A stretch of DNA of 64,000 bases from Ornithodoros turicata. Taxonomy: Eukaryota > Arthropoda > Arachnida > Ixodida > Argasidae. The stretch is from contig NC_088202.1 in NCBI RefSeq assembly GCF_037126465.1, positions 31,976,213 to 32,040,212 of the forward strand, written 5' to 3'. A model generated the notes under the pieces. That model was not told the DNA's origin. It saw nothing but the letters and a program-made list of their open reading frames with translations, and searched no databases. Positions within the stretch are counted from its first letter, which is position 1, and every line of letters starts with the position of its first letter. The position numbers and the translations under genes were made by a program. Of this stretch, positions 1 through 10,653 are shown one piece after another.

Positions 1-1205
1 AAGCGCAATTTGAACAAAATCCTTTAGTACTCTATTAAATCTCTCAACGAGGCCGTTCGCCTGCGGGTAGTAGAGCGAGGACGTATTGTGCCTGATACCC
101 CTCTCTGATAAGAAGTTTTCGAACGCTTTGGACTTAAATTGGGGCCTGTTGTCGGTCAGCACGGTCGCAGGGTAGCCTTCCCTGCTGAATATAGCCAGAA
201 GAAAGTCCATTACTGTACGAGAGGTGACGGAATCCGTTAAACCCACTTCTGGCCACTTCGAATGGTAGTCGACGAGGGTTATTGCGAACTTGCAGCCTGG
301 AGGAGCGTTGTGAAATGGACCCACGATGTCCATGGCTACTTGCTCCCATGGCTCCTCTGGGAAGGGGACTGGTTGCATCGGCATAAATGACGGTTTGGCC
401 GTTTTGTCGCATGACTGACACACCAAACAATTTCTCACCGCAGCTTCTACTTGGCTATCCATTTTCGGCCACCAAAAATTGTTACGTAGTCTTTGCTTAG
501 TTCGCACGATCCCTTGGTGACTGTCGTGTGCAAATTCCACAAACGTTGAAGTTAATGCTTCTGGTATAACAACTTTGTTGTCCCTGAGCAAGAGGCCGTC
601 CACTACAGACAGTTCAGCTTTGACATGGTAAAATGGCCATAGCTCCTTCGTCACTTCTTTCTTTCCTGGCCACCCGGTAGTCACAAATTCCATTACTTTC
701 TGAAGTACATGATCATCTTCAACGCTCTTCTGCACCTCGTCTTTGGAAATGTATGCGGATATTGTAGCAATAATTTCTTCTTGAAGATTGGGAGCTTGCG
801 TAGCTGAAGCAGGTAGTCTCGAAAGGGCATCTGCTACCACGTTATCAGATCCACGCTGGTACTGGACTTCGAACTTGTAGTAAAGCAGTCTCGCTGTCCA
901 TCTCGAAATGCGGACTGGTCGCCGGCCGGACCCACCAGATGATAGTAAGGTTACCAGAGCTTGGTGGTCAGTTCGTAATAAAAATCGTCTCCCCCACAGG
1001 TACACGTGCCATTGTTCGCACGCAAATAGCCACGCCAATGCTTCTTTTTCACCGACGGAGTATTTACGTTCAGCGGAAGAAAGCGTGCGAGATGCAAAGG
1101 CAACAGTCTGTAACCCTTCTTCACTTCGTTGCTGTAACACGGCTCCCAGACCACAGTCGGAGGCATCAGTGGTCACGACGACCGGCAAGTTCGGGTCGAA
1201 CATCT
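1..1205 (-). pseudogene. RNase H and integrase part, open to the window edge (gypsy copy A)
   Basis: The minus strand is open from about 1195 to base 1. RNase H motifs come first (DASDCGLGAVLQ, then FLLRTDHQALVTLL and VVADALSRLPA). The integrase follows, with its zinc-binding region around 580-420 (H..H then CLVCQSC), and the catalytic D (AMDIVGPF), D (VLTDNRPQF, where most relatives have TDNGPQF) and E (ANGLVERFNRVL). The integrase C-terminus and 3' LTR would lie left of the window. No stop is seen here, so only the N-terminal side of this copy is demonstrably broken. Confidence 0.85.
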
Positions 1206-1676
1206 TTATGGCTCTGCACGTTGCCACAAGGTTTTCTGCACACTTTCATTCCAGGTGAACTGGCTACCTTGACGTAACAACTTTCGAAGAGGTTCGACTT
1301 TATCCGCAAAATGAGAAATAAATCTCGCATAATAGCCGCATAATCCCAAAAAGGAACGGAGTGCTGCTGAGTCCTTCGGCACTGGCGCAAACTTGATTGC
1401 ATCCATGTCCGATGATAAGGGCTTTACACCTTCTGCAGAAATAGTGTGTCCCAAGAATGACAGTTCCTTCACTTCAAAAATGCGCGTCTGATTCAGCTTC
1501 AAGCCCGCTGCTGAGACCCTTTCAAGGACACGACGCAAGTTCTCTGTGTGCTCCGCTCTTGATTTGCCAAAGACAATAATATCATCAATGTAGCACAACA
1601 CTCCCTTACATTCCTGCAAGGTGGCTGTCATCATTCTCTGAAACGTTGCAGGTGCGGACGCAAGGCCGAAACATAC
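1206..1676 (-). pseudogene. RT catalytic part and connection domain (gypsy copy A)
   Basis: This continues the RT of the same copy after the premature TGA. It carries VCFGLASAPATFQRMM, the catalytic box CYIDDIIVFG (YIDD intact), the thumb motif LSFLGHTISAEGV, and the start of the RNase H connection (FLGLCGYYARFISHFADKVEPL). The frame runs into a stop at about 1206. The RNase H resumes in another frame (about 1195 leftward), so a single-base frameshift lies around 1205-1230. The catalytic residues look sound, so the damage is to the reading frame, not the active site. Confidence 0.85.
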
Positions 1677-3395
1677 TCACTTAAAGCGAAAAAGTCCGTC
1701 CTGCGTTATAAAAGTAGTGATCTCACGACTATCAGGCGTTAGCTCTAGCTGATGGTATGCGGAAGCCAAGTCTAACTTGGAGAACCACGTTGCTCCGGAC
1801 AATTGGTGCAAAAGTTCTTCCATGTGTGGTAACGGGAATGCGTCTACAACGATCGCTTTGTTGGGTTCACGGAGGTCGCCAGAGAGTCGTAATGAATTGT
1901 CCCGCTTCCGCACTACTACGATTGGCGAAATCCATTCAGAAGCACTTACACGTTCGACGATGTCTTCTTTTTCCAGACGTCTTAGCTCTTGCGAGACTTC
2001 CTCTCTGAGTGCAAGCGGTAGCCGTCGAAGTTTCGCAGCAACTGGCTTAACGGACTTTTTGAGCTTCACCTGATGTTTGTAACCCTTCACATGTCCAAGA
2101 GTTCCAGTGAAGACACCCGCGAACTCTTCCTGTAGTTTAGGGGGAAGGGAAGTCGCCGAGAAGGTATCGTAGCAGGTCATTGTTGCTCCCTGAATATGAA
2201 GTCCCAGGTTACGAATAGCGCCCAGTCCCAAAAGCGCAGTTCCTCTTTGCACAACGTAAAATAAAACTGAAGTGTTGTGGCCATGATATTCCACCGGTGC
2301 GAGAAAACATCCTTTCACTCCTATTTGTTGTCGAGAATAATCCAGTAGATTCACGTTAGCAGGCGATAACGGAAACTTTTGAGATAAGGCTTCCTTGTAA
2401 ACATTTTCCGGTATGAGCGATACAGTAGAGCCCGTATCTACCAAAAAGTTCAGCGTAGTTCCCGAAATAATGACGTTGACGTAGATTCCGCCATTTGATA
2501 GACGGTCCTTATTCACCTTGAGTATCTCGTAATCATTTTTTGTCGTATCTTCACCGTGGCAATAGCGCACGTTCTTGTCATCTGCATTTTTACGCGATTG
2601 GCACATAACCTGGAAGTGCCCAAGCTTGTGGCATTTCCTGCAACGCTGCTGTCTTGCAGGGCATTTTTCGTTGTTTGCCAAATGCGATGTTGATCCACAA
2701 CGGTAACATATTGCTCTCGGCTTGTTCTTACCGTCAGGCTGCTTGTAGTCGCGGTGCTTACTCCACGTGCTCACTCTTTGTACTTCCTTGCTGTCGAATA
2801 TTTCCAGCTCTCGCTTCGTCACCTCTTGATGAATACCAATTTCGATAGCACGGCCCAGAGTCAAAGACGTTCCTTCGTACAGAAGTCGTTCTCGAAGTTT
2901 TCGCGATGTAGTGCCTTCGACTATCTGGTCACGAATTGCATCATCCGTTGCCGTACCGTAGCTACACGACGAAGCTGGCTCCAGGAGGCTCGTAACGAAA
3001 TCCTGAAATGGCTCACCAGGTAGCTGCCAACGACTGCGAAACCGGTGCCGCTCGACGAGCTCATTCGTTGTCGCAATAAAATGTTTGTCCAGGGCACGTA
3101 ATGCAACTTCGTAGTCGTCGAGAGCAGAGTCCGCTCTCTTTGCGTCGTCTGACCCCAAAACTGTGGGTAGTGGTGGTGGGCTTGCGTCTGGCGGGAAGCC
3201 GTAGAAAATGCGCTGCCCTTCGACCCCAAGAGAATTTAGCAGGATTGCTTTACGGCGCTTCGCAGGAAAAGCGTCTCCTCCCACTGCTTCCAAGTAGTTC
3301 ACGAAGACTTGCTTCCATTGCGGCCATGGCACTGCAGGTGCGCCCAGTGTAGGCAAAAATGGCGGAGGGGGCGGAATTCCAGCAGAACAAGCCAT
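1677..3395 (-). pseudogene. Gag-protease-RT polyprotein, N-terminal part (gypsy copy A)
   Basis: This 572-codon open stretch starts MACSAGIPPPPP, normal for arthropod gypsy polyproteins. Residues 20-210 look like gag/capsid. A zinc knuckle lies near residue 230 (CYRCGSTSHLANNEKC) with a second Cys cluster (CRKCHKLGHFQVMC). The protease motif LVDTGSTVSLIP is near residue 320. RT begins near residue 480 (EWISPIVVVRKRD) and motif A (SKLDLASAYHQL) is near residue 545. The stretch ends at a TGA after FRFK. The next codons continue conserved RT sequence (VCFGLASAPATFQRMM), so the stop replaces a coding codon, probably an Arg CGA changed to TGA. Before that mutation the product was a Gag-Pol polyprotein for cytoplasmic reverse transcription. 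Confidence 0.88.
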
Positions 3396-5320
3396 GCTTA
3401 GCAGAAAGCAGGCGAGATAACACCCGGAGCAGTAAACATGTCGGGGTAATCAATTTCCATCGTCGCCACTGTGGTATTGCCGTAGCGAAAGAAGCATGAG
3501 GCAACGCAAGCAGGGCCAACGAAAGAATGCTTGTTCTCAAGGTTTACAGGTTTTTATATCTACACATTTCAACCCCAAGGTTAGTAACATACACACAAGT
3601 ATTAGGCCAGCATAACAAGTACAACACTGGAAGAAGAATAGCAGACATTTAGTGTGCGTTGCCATTTGGGTACCACCATGCCAATAGTCCATATAGTAAT
3701 AGTGCCATATAGGACTATAACACATAATAATTGGGCGTTTACGTCGCGAGACAACTGATATGGACTATAACACTTGGCTATTTTAGTAATAGTGCATATG
3801 TATGACTAGGAAGGTACAGCACGTGCATAAAAAATAACTTGGTATGCAAGCGTATATAATTGAACTTCATGTGCGATGGTTATGCTAAAGCATAACTTCC
3901 ATGAAGACTCGAGTTACACTGGCCCTGTAAGACCGGCCTTTGCGAACCATTCGGTAACGTATCTCTACCTGCAAAGGTAAGAGACAGGCGGGAATGCTGC
4001 AGATATGGTTGCATCTTACAAATTGCTTACTATGTTCCACATGATAAACATTAAATACGAGGTGATTTGTGGAATAATTCCTGCGAACGGAATTAATCCA
4101 GAGACTGACCAGTGATTTCGCCCATGACGACAGTCGCTTAAATCGCGTATATCGCTTTTACACCCCATGAGCTGAGTTGCAAGTTGAAATAGCACTCTAC
4201 AGGGGGATAAGGTGCACCCGCTGATTGGATTTCTAGGACCTATGATGTGCCCTAACTCGTCAGACTTCCGAAACATCTCTTCTAAGTGGTAGTATTTCTT
4301 GGCAGTATTGGCTCTGATATTTCTTTTGCGTCTACATGGTGTGCAGCCGCATGTTTTTGTGCTACGGTTCTCATTAAAAACAAAATCCAGATGTTAGACA
4401 TTGAAGTGCAGCAGTTTGTAGCGTGCTACACGACGTAGCATGACATGAGAGTGTGCGATTCAAAAAAAGCTTCTGGAAAATGCACACAATCCCACAAAAT
4501 GTTTAAAACGTGATTGGTATTTTGTTTTACGCCAGTCGTCGTTCCATAATATCGTAGACGGTGTTACACACTGATAAATCGTACGCAAAACTTGTCCCGT
4601 AGCATTATGGGGTTTCTCATATACACAGCACGCTTTTTCCCGCAAAAGAACGTTGTCGGCATTTTGTTGCTAAAACGGCTGTCGAAACGTCAGTCAATTT
4701 CCTAAGATATTTGTCCGTACACTGGGCAAGCGCTGTAAAGGGGCTAACGCAGACGCGAGTTGATACAAATTGTTCGAGCTCACCAAACACAAACGACGAA
4801 TTCCAGTTGCAACATCGCAGAGAGCTTGGTTCACGAATGAATTCGCAGCTGCTGCATTGTTTACTCATTGCGGAACCAGTGGAACCCGGCTATCCGCCAT
4901 CTTCAAGCGCAGATACGTGAAGCCACGAAAAGCCGCAGCTGGAATCCACTGACAAGTACGAAGGCGCGTCACAGTGCCCGTTCGGGTGCATCAAAGTCAT
5001 AAAACATGACTACGCCCATGTGTGTTTCGGAATGAATTATCGTTTTTTGTTTCTTACATGGCACTGTGCAGAACTGGGGGAATGACGGGGCATTTTGGGG
5101 ACAGTTGGATTGGGGCTTTCAGAATATCACAACCGTTTCGACTATTTAGGATATCGGCATAGCTGACCTTATATATTAACACCATAGAATCATTTACACC
5201 AAAAAATGGCCAAACTTCTTCTGTATAATTCTAATCGTTTCGCGAGAGTGTCGGCATGCTTTCGAGTAACTTCGCGCTTCTGAAGTTAACGCTCCCAGGG
5301 ATCCTATCAAAGAGTGATAT
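3396..5320. other. Intergenic stretch, no gene recognised
   Basis: About 1.9 kb between two minus-strand gypsy copies. No ORF shows a recognisable domain. Short AT-rich near-repeats (TAATAGTGCATAT/TAATAGTGCCATAT) occur at 3700-3800. The expected 5' LTR and primer-binding site of copy A were looked for here and not recognised. It could contain a downstream exon of the UNC93-like gene, but I see none. Confidence 0.4.
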
Positions 5321-5688
5321 TGTCACGCAAGGCAGAGACGACGACGATGGCGAACCAACCTTTCTATTTGGCCTAACTTGTGGCCTCAAGATTAAACTAC
5401 ACTAGTAACGGCGACATCTAAGAAACGTGTGCCCCTGGCAAAAGTCTGAATTGCGATTCCCGCCAGAGTCACACAACCACACTGGCCTCAACTTCCCGCC
5501 AGGGGAGGTGGCAAGAAAGGGAACGCAATCACGCCCACCGTTCTAGCACGCATGTAAGGCACAAACAGATTGCAAGAGGGTTAAAGATGGTACAGATGAT
5601 AGTACAGTAAAGATACAGTGATACAGCCGCAAATAAAACGCAAAGTTAAGACCAACATGAGTAAGATAAAGATAGCCTTCGTGGCATA
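5321..5688 (-). repeat. Candidate 3' LTR of gypsy copy B
   Basis: On the minus strand a polypurine tract (GA then about 11 G, 5689-5702) is followed by TATGCCACGAAGGC, the apparent LTR start. The inverted duplicate of this junction at about 6338 preserves TGTGCCACGAAGGC, so the ancestral LTR start was TGTG. The proposed LTR ends CGTGACA at 5321, giving a TGT...ACA element of 368 bp. The matching 5' LTR is absent, so the end at 5321 rests only on the terminal-dinucleotide rule. Confidence 0.6.
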
Positions 5689-6398
5689 ACCCCCCCCCCC
5701 CTCAAAAAAAAGAAGAAACGACATCGTCCTGATGTCTTTAGTTAATATAAGCAAACAAGTGAAACGTTAACAATATCCTCTATCTGTCTATCTGTCGTAA
5801 TACGGTTTAAGGAGTACTACATGAACGACCTCGGGAAGAACGCGTCTTCGCGCTGAGTGTTGAGTCCAATCTGGAATGACTTCATACTTTAGGTCACCGA
5901 TGTGACGGGTTACCTAGCACGGGCCAAAGTAACGTCGCAGGAGTTTCTCACTACGGCCTCGTCTCCAGGCCAATACTGGATGTCACGACGTCGAAGGTTG
6001 TAGAGTCTTTTGTCATGGCTCTGTTGACTCTTTATTCTTTGCCGTGCTATCTGTCGTGCCTCTTCTGCTCGTTGAAGACGACACTTCAGATAGACGAGGC
6101 GGCCGTAGTGAGAAACTCCTGCGACGTTACTTTGGCAAGTATAAGGTACCCTGTCACATCGGTGACCTAAAGTATGAAGTCATTCCAGATTGGACTCAAC
6201 ACTCAGCGCGAAGACGCGTTCTTCTCGAGGTCGTTCATGTAGTACTCCTTAAACTGTATTAGGACAGATAGAGGATATTGTTAACGTTTCACTTGTTTGA
6301 CTAAACTAAAGTCATCGGTTTCTTTTTTTTTTAGGGGGATTGTGCCACGAAGGCTGTCTTTATTTTACCTATGTTTGTCTTAACTTTGCGTTTTATAG
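5633..6398. repeat. Snap-back inverted duplication in the 3' end of gypsy copy B
   Basis: Two arms, about 5633-5965 and 6100-6398, are inverted copies of each other with small indels. Each holds the integrase C-terminus, the polypurine tract and the first 55 or so bases of the LTR. The minus arm (5965 to 5633) is in the element's own direction and the plus arm is reversed. The roughly 135-bp spacer (5966-6099) encodes, on the minus strand, the integrase linker (RAEEARQIARQRIKSQQ). The plus arm alone reads LRRYFGKYKVPCHIGDLKYE. Confidence 0.85.
6044..6262 (+). pseudogene. Inverted fragment of gypsy integrase C-terminus
   Basis: This plus-strand open stretch is the reversed arm of the snap-back in copy B. 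From about 6095 it reads RRGGRSEKLLRRYFGKYKVP, then HIGDLKYEVIPDW and EVVHVV, the chromodomain-like integrase tail shared by many arthropod gypsy elements. The part before 6095 is antisense to the integrase linker and is not coding in this direction. It is not an independent gene. Confidence 0.8.
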
Positions 6399-6604
6399 CG
6401 TTGCATAGCCACCTCGGGATCCACGTTATCATCTTCGACGTTCGGTAGCGTCGCGTCAAGCATTGTTGTGACTTCTCTTCCGTAGACAAGTTTGAATGGA
6501 GTGATACCCGTAGTTTCTTGAAGAGCTGTGTTGTATGCGAAAGTTACGTAGGGCAATACAGCATCCCAAGTCTTATGTTCAACATCCACATAGACGGATA
6601 ACAT
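6380..6604 (-). pseudogene. Integrase post-core fragment (gypsy copy B)
   Basis: It encodes MLSVYVDVEHKTWDAVLPYV, then AYNTALQETTGITPFKLVYG and EVAMQRYK, the region just after the integrase catalytic Glu in Ty3/gypsy elements. It joins the upstream integrase across a small deletion of about 4 nt (around 6610) that puts it in another frame. At its left end it is cut off by the inverted duplication, and the expected linker (RAEEARQ) reappears only beyond the inverted arm. Confidence 0.85.
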
Positions 6605-7172
6605 ATCCGCTAAAGTTCAAACGTTCCGTCAGCCCATTTGTTTGCGGATGATAAGCGCGGATGATAAGCGGATGATGGCTAGCATGGCTATAGAGTAGAA
6701 TGGCCTGCATCAGCTTGCCCGTGAAGGCTTTTCCTCTATCCGTAATAACAATTTCTGGTGCTCCATGCCGAAGAACAATTCGATGAGCAAAGAACTTCGA
6801 AACCTCCGAAGCACTACCATTAGAAATGGCGGCAGTTTCGGCATACCGTGTTAGGTAGTCTGTGGCAACCATAATAAATTTGTTGCCCATACTTGGAGCA
6901 GGAAACAGGCCTAACAAGTCCATCCCAATCTGTTGGAAAGGTCTTGCCGGTGGGTCAATAGGCTTCAGGAGACCTGCAGGCCTTAGTTGCGGAGTTTTCC
7001 GATGCTGACAATCCCGGCATGTTCGAACGTGATGACTGACATCAGCAAGAACACGTGGCCAGTAGTAGCGTGCCTCAACTCGCGCTAAAGTACATGCTTG
7101 ACCGAGGTGGCCTGAATATGGTTCATCGTGACACGCTTTCACGATTTCGGCACGTAACTCTAACGGGGCCAC
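6579..7172 (-). pseudogene. Integrase zinc-binding and catalytic core (gypsy copy B)
   Basis: The HHCC zinc-binding module (H..H in ACHDEPYSGHLG, CRDC at about residue 54) is followed by the catalytic core: D in IGMDLLGLF, D in VITDRGKAF, and E in TNGLTERLN. After ERLN the frame shifts and stops (FSGYVIRLCGC). Relatives continue ERLNKTLADMLS, so about four bases were lost near 6612. A small local duplication of the word CGCTTATCATCC at 6640-6665 inserts extra residues ahead of AYHPQTNG. Confidence 0.87.
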
Positions 7173-7209
7173 CAGAAGGTATTTCGCTCTTGAAGAATTA
7201 AAATTCCAT

Positions 7210-7653
7210 TTAAAAAAGGGTCCATCGGCCGAGGCGACCGGAAGGGTCCTTCAAACTAGCTATCCAACACAAAGCGTGATGATCAGTTATCACTTTAAAT
7301 GGTCTTCCGTATCTATAGGGCCGAAACTTCGACGTAGCCCATAAAATTGCGAGGCACTCTCTCTCCGTCGTCGAATAGTTTGTTTCAGCCTTTGATAACC
7401 CACGGCTGGCGTAAGCAATGACCCTTTCACGTCCGCTCTGTTTCTGTACGAGTACAGCCCCGAGCCCGACACCGCTCGCATCGGTGTGAATATGAGTCTC
7501 GGCGGTTTCGTCGAAATGCGCAAGTGCTGGTGGAGAGCACAAGCGTCTCTGAAGTTCACGGAACGCTTTTTCCTGTGATAGTTCCCACACAAACGATGTA
7601 TCCTCTTTCATGAGACGGTTAAGGGGCTCTGCTATGCCGGAGAAACCAGCCAC
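7210..7653 (-). pseudogene. RNase H and connection region (gypsy copy B)
   Basis: It starts in the connection domain ([18 protein letters not shown]) and includes the RNase H first Asp ([17 protein letters not shown]), the Glu region ([20 protein letters not shown]) and the DHHALCW motif. RT ends at about 7726 in another frame. The two are separated by a G-run plus TA-rich insertion (7705-7730). It ends in GRLGRWTLF. Confidence 0.86.
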
Positions 7654-7725
7654 AAACCGTCTGTAATACGCGCATAGTCCGAACAGGTTTTTTGTCCTTA
7701 GGCTTGGGGGGGGGGGGATATATAT

Positions 7726-8364
7726 TTATTGAATGGGCTTGGGAAAACCTACAACTGCAGCTATTTTGTCACGGTCCGGCAGAACACCTTCACTGTTTAC
7801 AACGTGGCCGAGAAACTTGAGCTTGTTGTATGCGAAGTGACACTTTTCTGGCTTGAGCGTTAGACCAAACTTCCGAATCGCCTCCAAAACCACTTGTAAC
7901 CTGTTGGCGTGTTCGTCAAAGTTCCTGGCGAACACAACGGCGTCGTCGAGATATACAAGGCAAGTCTGCCAGAGCTTATCCATAACCCTCTGAAATGTAG
8001 CAATACAGAACCCGAACGGCATAACCTTAAATTCGTATAATCCGTCTGGTGTTGCAAACGCTGTCTTTTCGCGATCCCGAACATCGACTTCAATTTGCCA
8101 ATACCCGTTTCTTAAATCAAGTGAAGAAAAATATTTGGCATGGCAAAGACGATCAAGAGCGTCGTCGATTCGGGATAGTGGATAAACATCTTTCTTCGTT
8201 ATCTTGTTCAGCCGGCGGTGAACCACACAAAACCTGAAAGTCCCGTCTTTCTTCTTGATCAGTACTACGGGCGATGCCCAGGTGCTCTTGGAATGTTGTA
8301 TAATATCATCGTCAAGCATCTCTGTCACTTGGTTACGAAAGACGCCTCGTTCCTTTGACGACAC
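7726..8364 (-). pseudogene. Reverse transcriptase domain (gypsy copy B)
   Basis: It begins in the RT fingers (RNQVTEMLDDDIIQHSKSTW), with SPVVLIKKKDGTFRFCVVHR (most relatives have CVDYR), motif A FSSLDLRNGYWQIEV, motif B FGFCIATFQRVMD, and the catalytic YLDD box (CLVYLDDAVVFA). The thumb motif FLGHVVNSEGV follows. The catalytic aspartates are present. It lies downstream of the protease in a different frame. Confidence 0.88.
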
Positions 8365-8401
8365 ACGATATCGTACCTGGCGAGTCGGTGCCGCTGCGTC
8401 G

Positions 8402-9400
8402 TCAGTGAGGATACGGTGCTTTGCCAGCGGGGTCTGGCAGATTTTGTAGCTGTTCTAGTTTTTCGTATGACAACGACGGGTTAATGTTGAACGTGACATC
8501 CTGTGAACGACCTGGCGAAGTTAGTGAGGCTATGTCATTGAGCGTGAGGGTGTTACTGACCTCATCAATGCTTTCAAGGAAGGCAACTGTAGTGTCCTTG
8601 TTCAGATGCTGATACGCGGGCCCAAAGTTCGCAACAAGAATAGACGTTTGCCCACCTTTGACCCTCACAACACTTCTTGCAACCGATATGCAACGATCAA
8701 ACAGCAAAGTCTGGTTAGCTTCAGCGACGCCTTCGTGGTCGTCAGTTACGTCAGCACAAACAGTTATCATGAGCGATGATAGCGGTGGGGTGCTGACGTG
8801 GTCGTCAACAATTTTTAACGATACGGCACCTGAAGGAGTCGACGGGAAAGAGGGCAGTTCCCTCTGAGTTTCTGTCGAAAAAGTAACGGATCCACACTGT
8901 AGGTCAATCACTGCGCCGTTTTCTGTCAAAAAGTCCATTCCGAGAATTACATCCCGTGAGCAATGCCCCAAGACGACGAACGTCACTGGGTAAAGGTGAT
9001 CTTGCACTTGTACACGCGCTGTGCAAGCTCCCGTAGGCACAATTAGATGGCCAACAGCGGTACGTATTTGTGGGCAGTCCCAGGTCGTCGTTACTTTCTT
9101 GAGCTTCGCAGCAAATCTTCCGCTAATGACCGAATAGCCGGCACCCGTGTCGACAAGTGCAGTCATGTGATGTCCATCAATTCTTATTGGTAAATTAGCT
9201 GTGGTAGGTACCCTGTGGCGGCTACGACGAGGAGGCGAATCAAGCTTACGGCGTTGAGAGGTTGGAGGATCTTTCACACATTGACGAAAAGCAGTACCAC
9301 CTCCATAGACTGCTGTTGTTAGTTTCCCCTGCGTGGGCTTCGGGACCTTTCCCTTGAAGACGAAGCGCACGACCGGCGATTTGGTGAGCCGTACCATCAA
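8402..9400 (-). pseudogene. Retroviral-type aspartic protease and linker (gypsy copy B)
   Basis: This 332-codon stretch has the protease active site ALVDTGAGYSVISG near residue 83 and the family flap-to-C-terminal hallmark DVILGMDFL near residue 150. The remaining 170 residues are the variable protease-RT linker. Its N-terminal residues overlap the end of the gag zinc-finger ORF in another frame, at 9397-9400. Confidence 0.86.
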
Positions 9401-9705
9401 GGGGATGGGGAAGGAGAAAACTGTCCAGGTGCTCCCCTATCAGTATCACCGATATAGGCGTCAATTTCTTCTGGGTATTCGCCAGGCTTCGGCCGTGGCG
9501 CGTTGACTGTAAACCCTCGTAGTTCTAGACGTCGATACGGGCAATGACGATACACATGACCAACTTCACCGCAGTGGTAGCAGATGGGTCGGCGGCCAAT
9601 GGTCCGCCAGACTTCGGGAACTGCCGGTACCAGTAATGGGCAGAGAGTAAGGTGGTTGACGTCCTGGGGTAAATCGCTGGAAAAATGAGTCAGGAAAATC
9701 CTCAT
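9397..9705 (-). pseudogene. Gag C-terminus with CCHC zinc knuckle (gypsy copy B)
   Basis: One CCHC knuckle is visible (CYHCGEVGHVYRHC), followed by a proline-rich tail. The capsid-encoding part of gag that should lie further right is missing, so the element is truncated at about 9790. The start codon of this stretch is probably not a real start. Confidence 0.78.
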
Positions 9706-9965
9706 GTCCGCCGCCGTTTGGGGGGTCGACAGCGGTACAGCTTTGCCGTGCTAAGAGGCACGCACACATAGACGAAGAGGTGACTTGATTGGGTACAACT
9801 CTGGGTGTTTGTCATCCTACTGGATTCCACTTTTGGAAGTAGAGTTCTTTTGATTGTAATATCCTTCCGTCAGACTGATTTTTCTGCCAGTTTACTGGAA
9901 CAAGTAGGTAAAAATAACTGGACTATACAAACAAAAGCTGAAGAGCAAGAACGCGCTAGTACATG

Positions 9966-10277
9966 TACCGACAAAGGTTTACGGGACACGCGAGCGGCGT
10001 ACTGTTTCTTCGGTGTGACACCAGCGGCAGGCGGGAGCGGGTCAGCTTACTAGTCCGGAGGGTTGGAAGAGTGCAGTAGATAAACGACACAGAGCTGTAG
10101 TCCCTGTATCCCTTGGATGCGCCACGGAAGTTAAAGCTACCGCTGTCTGTCGCTAACCGCGCTCTCTTCGGTTCTTCCGAAGCAATGAACTCACCCGCTT
10201 CCACCCGCCGCTAGGGTGTCCCACCGCAGGAACAGTACACCACTCGCGAGTTCCGTAAACGTTTCTCCAGACCTGTA
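9966..10277. mobile_element. TA-flanked MITE with long TIRs
   Basis: The ends are imperfect inverted repeats of about 85 bp. Both start near a TA dinucleotide and carry GTTTACGG, then an (A/T)CGCGAG-like word, a GTACTGTT word, and GGTGNGACACC. The 312-bp interior has no ORF with a domain. TA flanks fit a Tc1/mariner-type nonautonomous element. The interior word CACCCTAGCGGCG recurs in the partial copy at 44.6 kb, so this is a family in the window. Confidence 0.65.
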
Positions 10278-10653
10278 CGCGACGTCTTCGTTTTCTGCGT
10301 GTCTCAATTATGTAAATTGGGACGTGTGGTACCTTGACACCTGACTTGTGATATGTGGCACCCTTGATTTGTCAAATTTTCTACTTTGGCTATAATAATC
10401 AAAACAAATCCAAGATCATAGAAAAGGCACCGAAAATCTGGAGACAACGTTGACTGCGCATTTTTGCTTCAAGTAACTGTGTGCTTAACATTATTTTGCG
10501 TGTTTCTTGAGGAACTCTTCATGCTCCACAAAAAAAAAAAAAAAAGAAACAGCGAAAACAGGCCATATATCTCTCACTGTATGATCGTTGTAAAGCCAAG
10601 ATATTTACCGTTAAAAAAAGAAAAAAAGATGCGTACAAAGTAGTGTAACTCAC
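10278..10653. other. Noncoding stretch downstream of the UNC93-like exon
   Basis: AT-rich sequence with an A-run at 10530-10545. It follows the donor site of the UNC93-like exon on the minus strand and so is likely intron. No downstream UNC93 exon is recognised in it. Confidence 0.5.

Larger units (their letters stand above)
1..3395 (-). mobile_element. Ty3/gypsy-type LTR retrotransposon, partial (copy A)
   Basis: Reading leftward from 3395 the strand encodes gag with a zinc knuckle, an aspartic protease, reverse transcriptase, RNase H and integrase, which is the Ty3/gypsy order. The element leaves the window at base 1 inside the integrase, so its 3' end and 3' LTR are not visible, and no 5' LTR was recognised upstream of 3395. 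The frame is broken by one in-frame TGA at the RT (about 1677) and by a frameshift near 1205-1230. No envelope gene is seen. It is most likely an inactive genomic copy. Confidence 0.9.
5321..9790 (-). mobile_element. Ty3/gypsy LTR retrotransposon, 5'-truncated, with 3' LTR (copy B)
   Basis: Reading leftward: gag C-terminus with zinc knuckle (about 9700), protease, RT, RNase H, integrase, integrase C-terminus, polypurine tract and a 3' LTR ending at 5321. The upstream gag and 5' LTR are missing. The match to gypsy stops near 9790 and a MITE begins at 9966. The coding region is broken by several frameshifts, by a G-run/TA insertion at 7705-7730, and by an inverted duplication of the 3' end (5633-6398). 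It is a dead copy. Confidence 0.88.

Noticed and set aside
134..430. 98-codon minus-strand ORF in the integrase region
   Set aside because: It is in a different frame from the recognisable integrase, which is open through the same bases.
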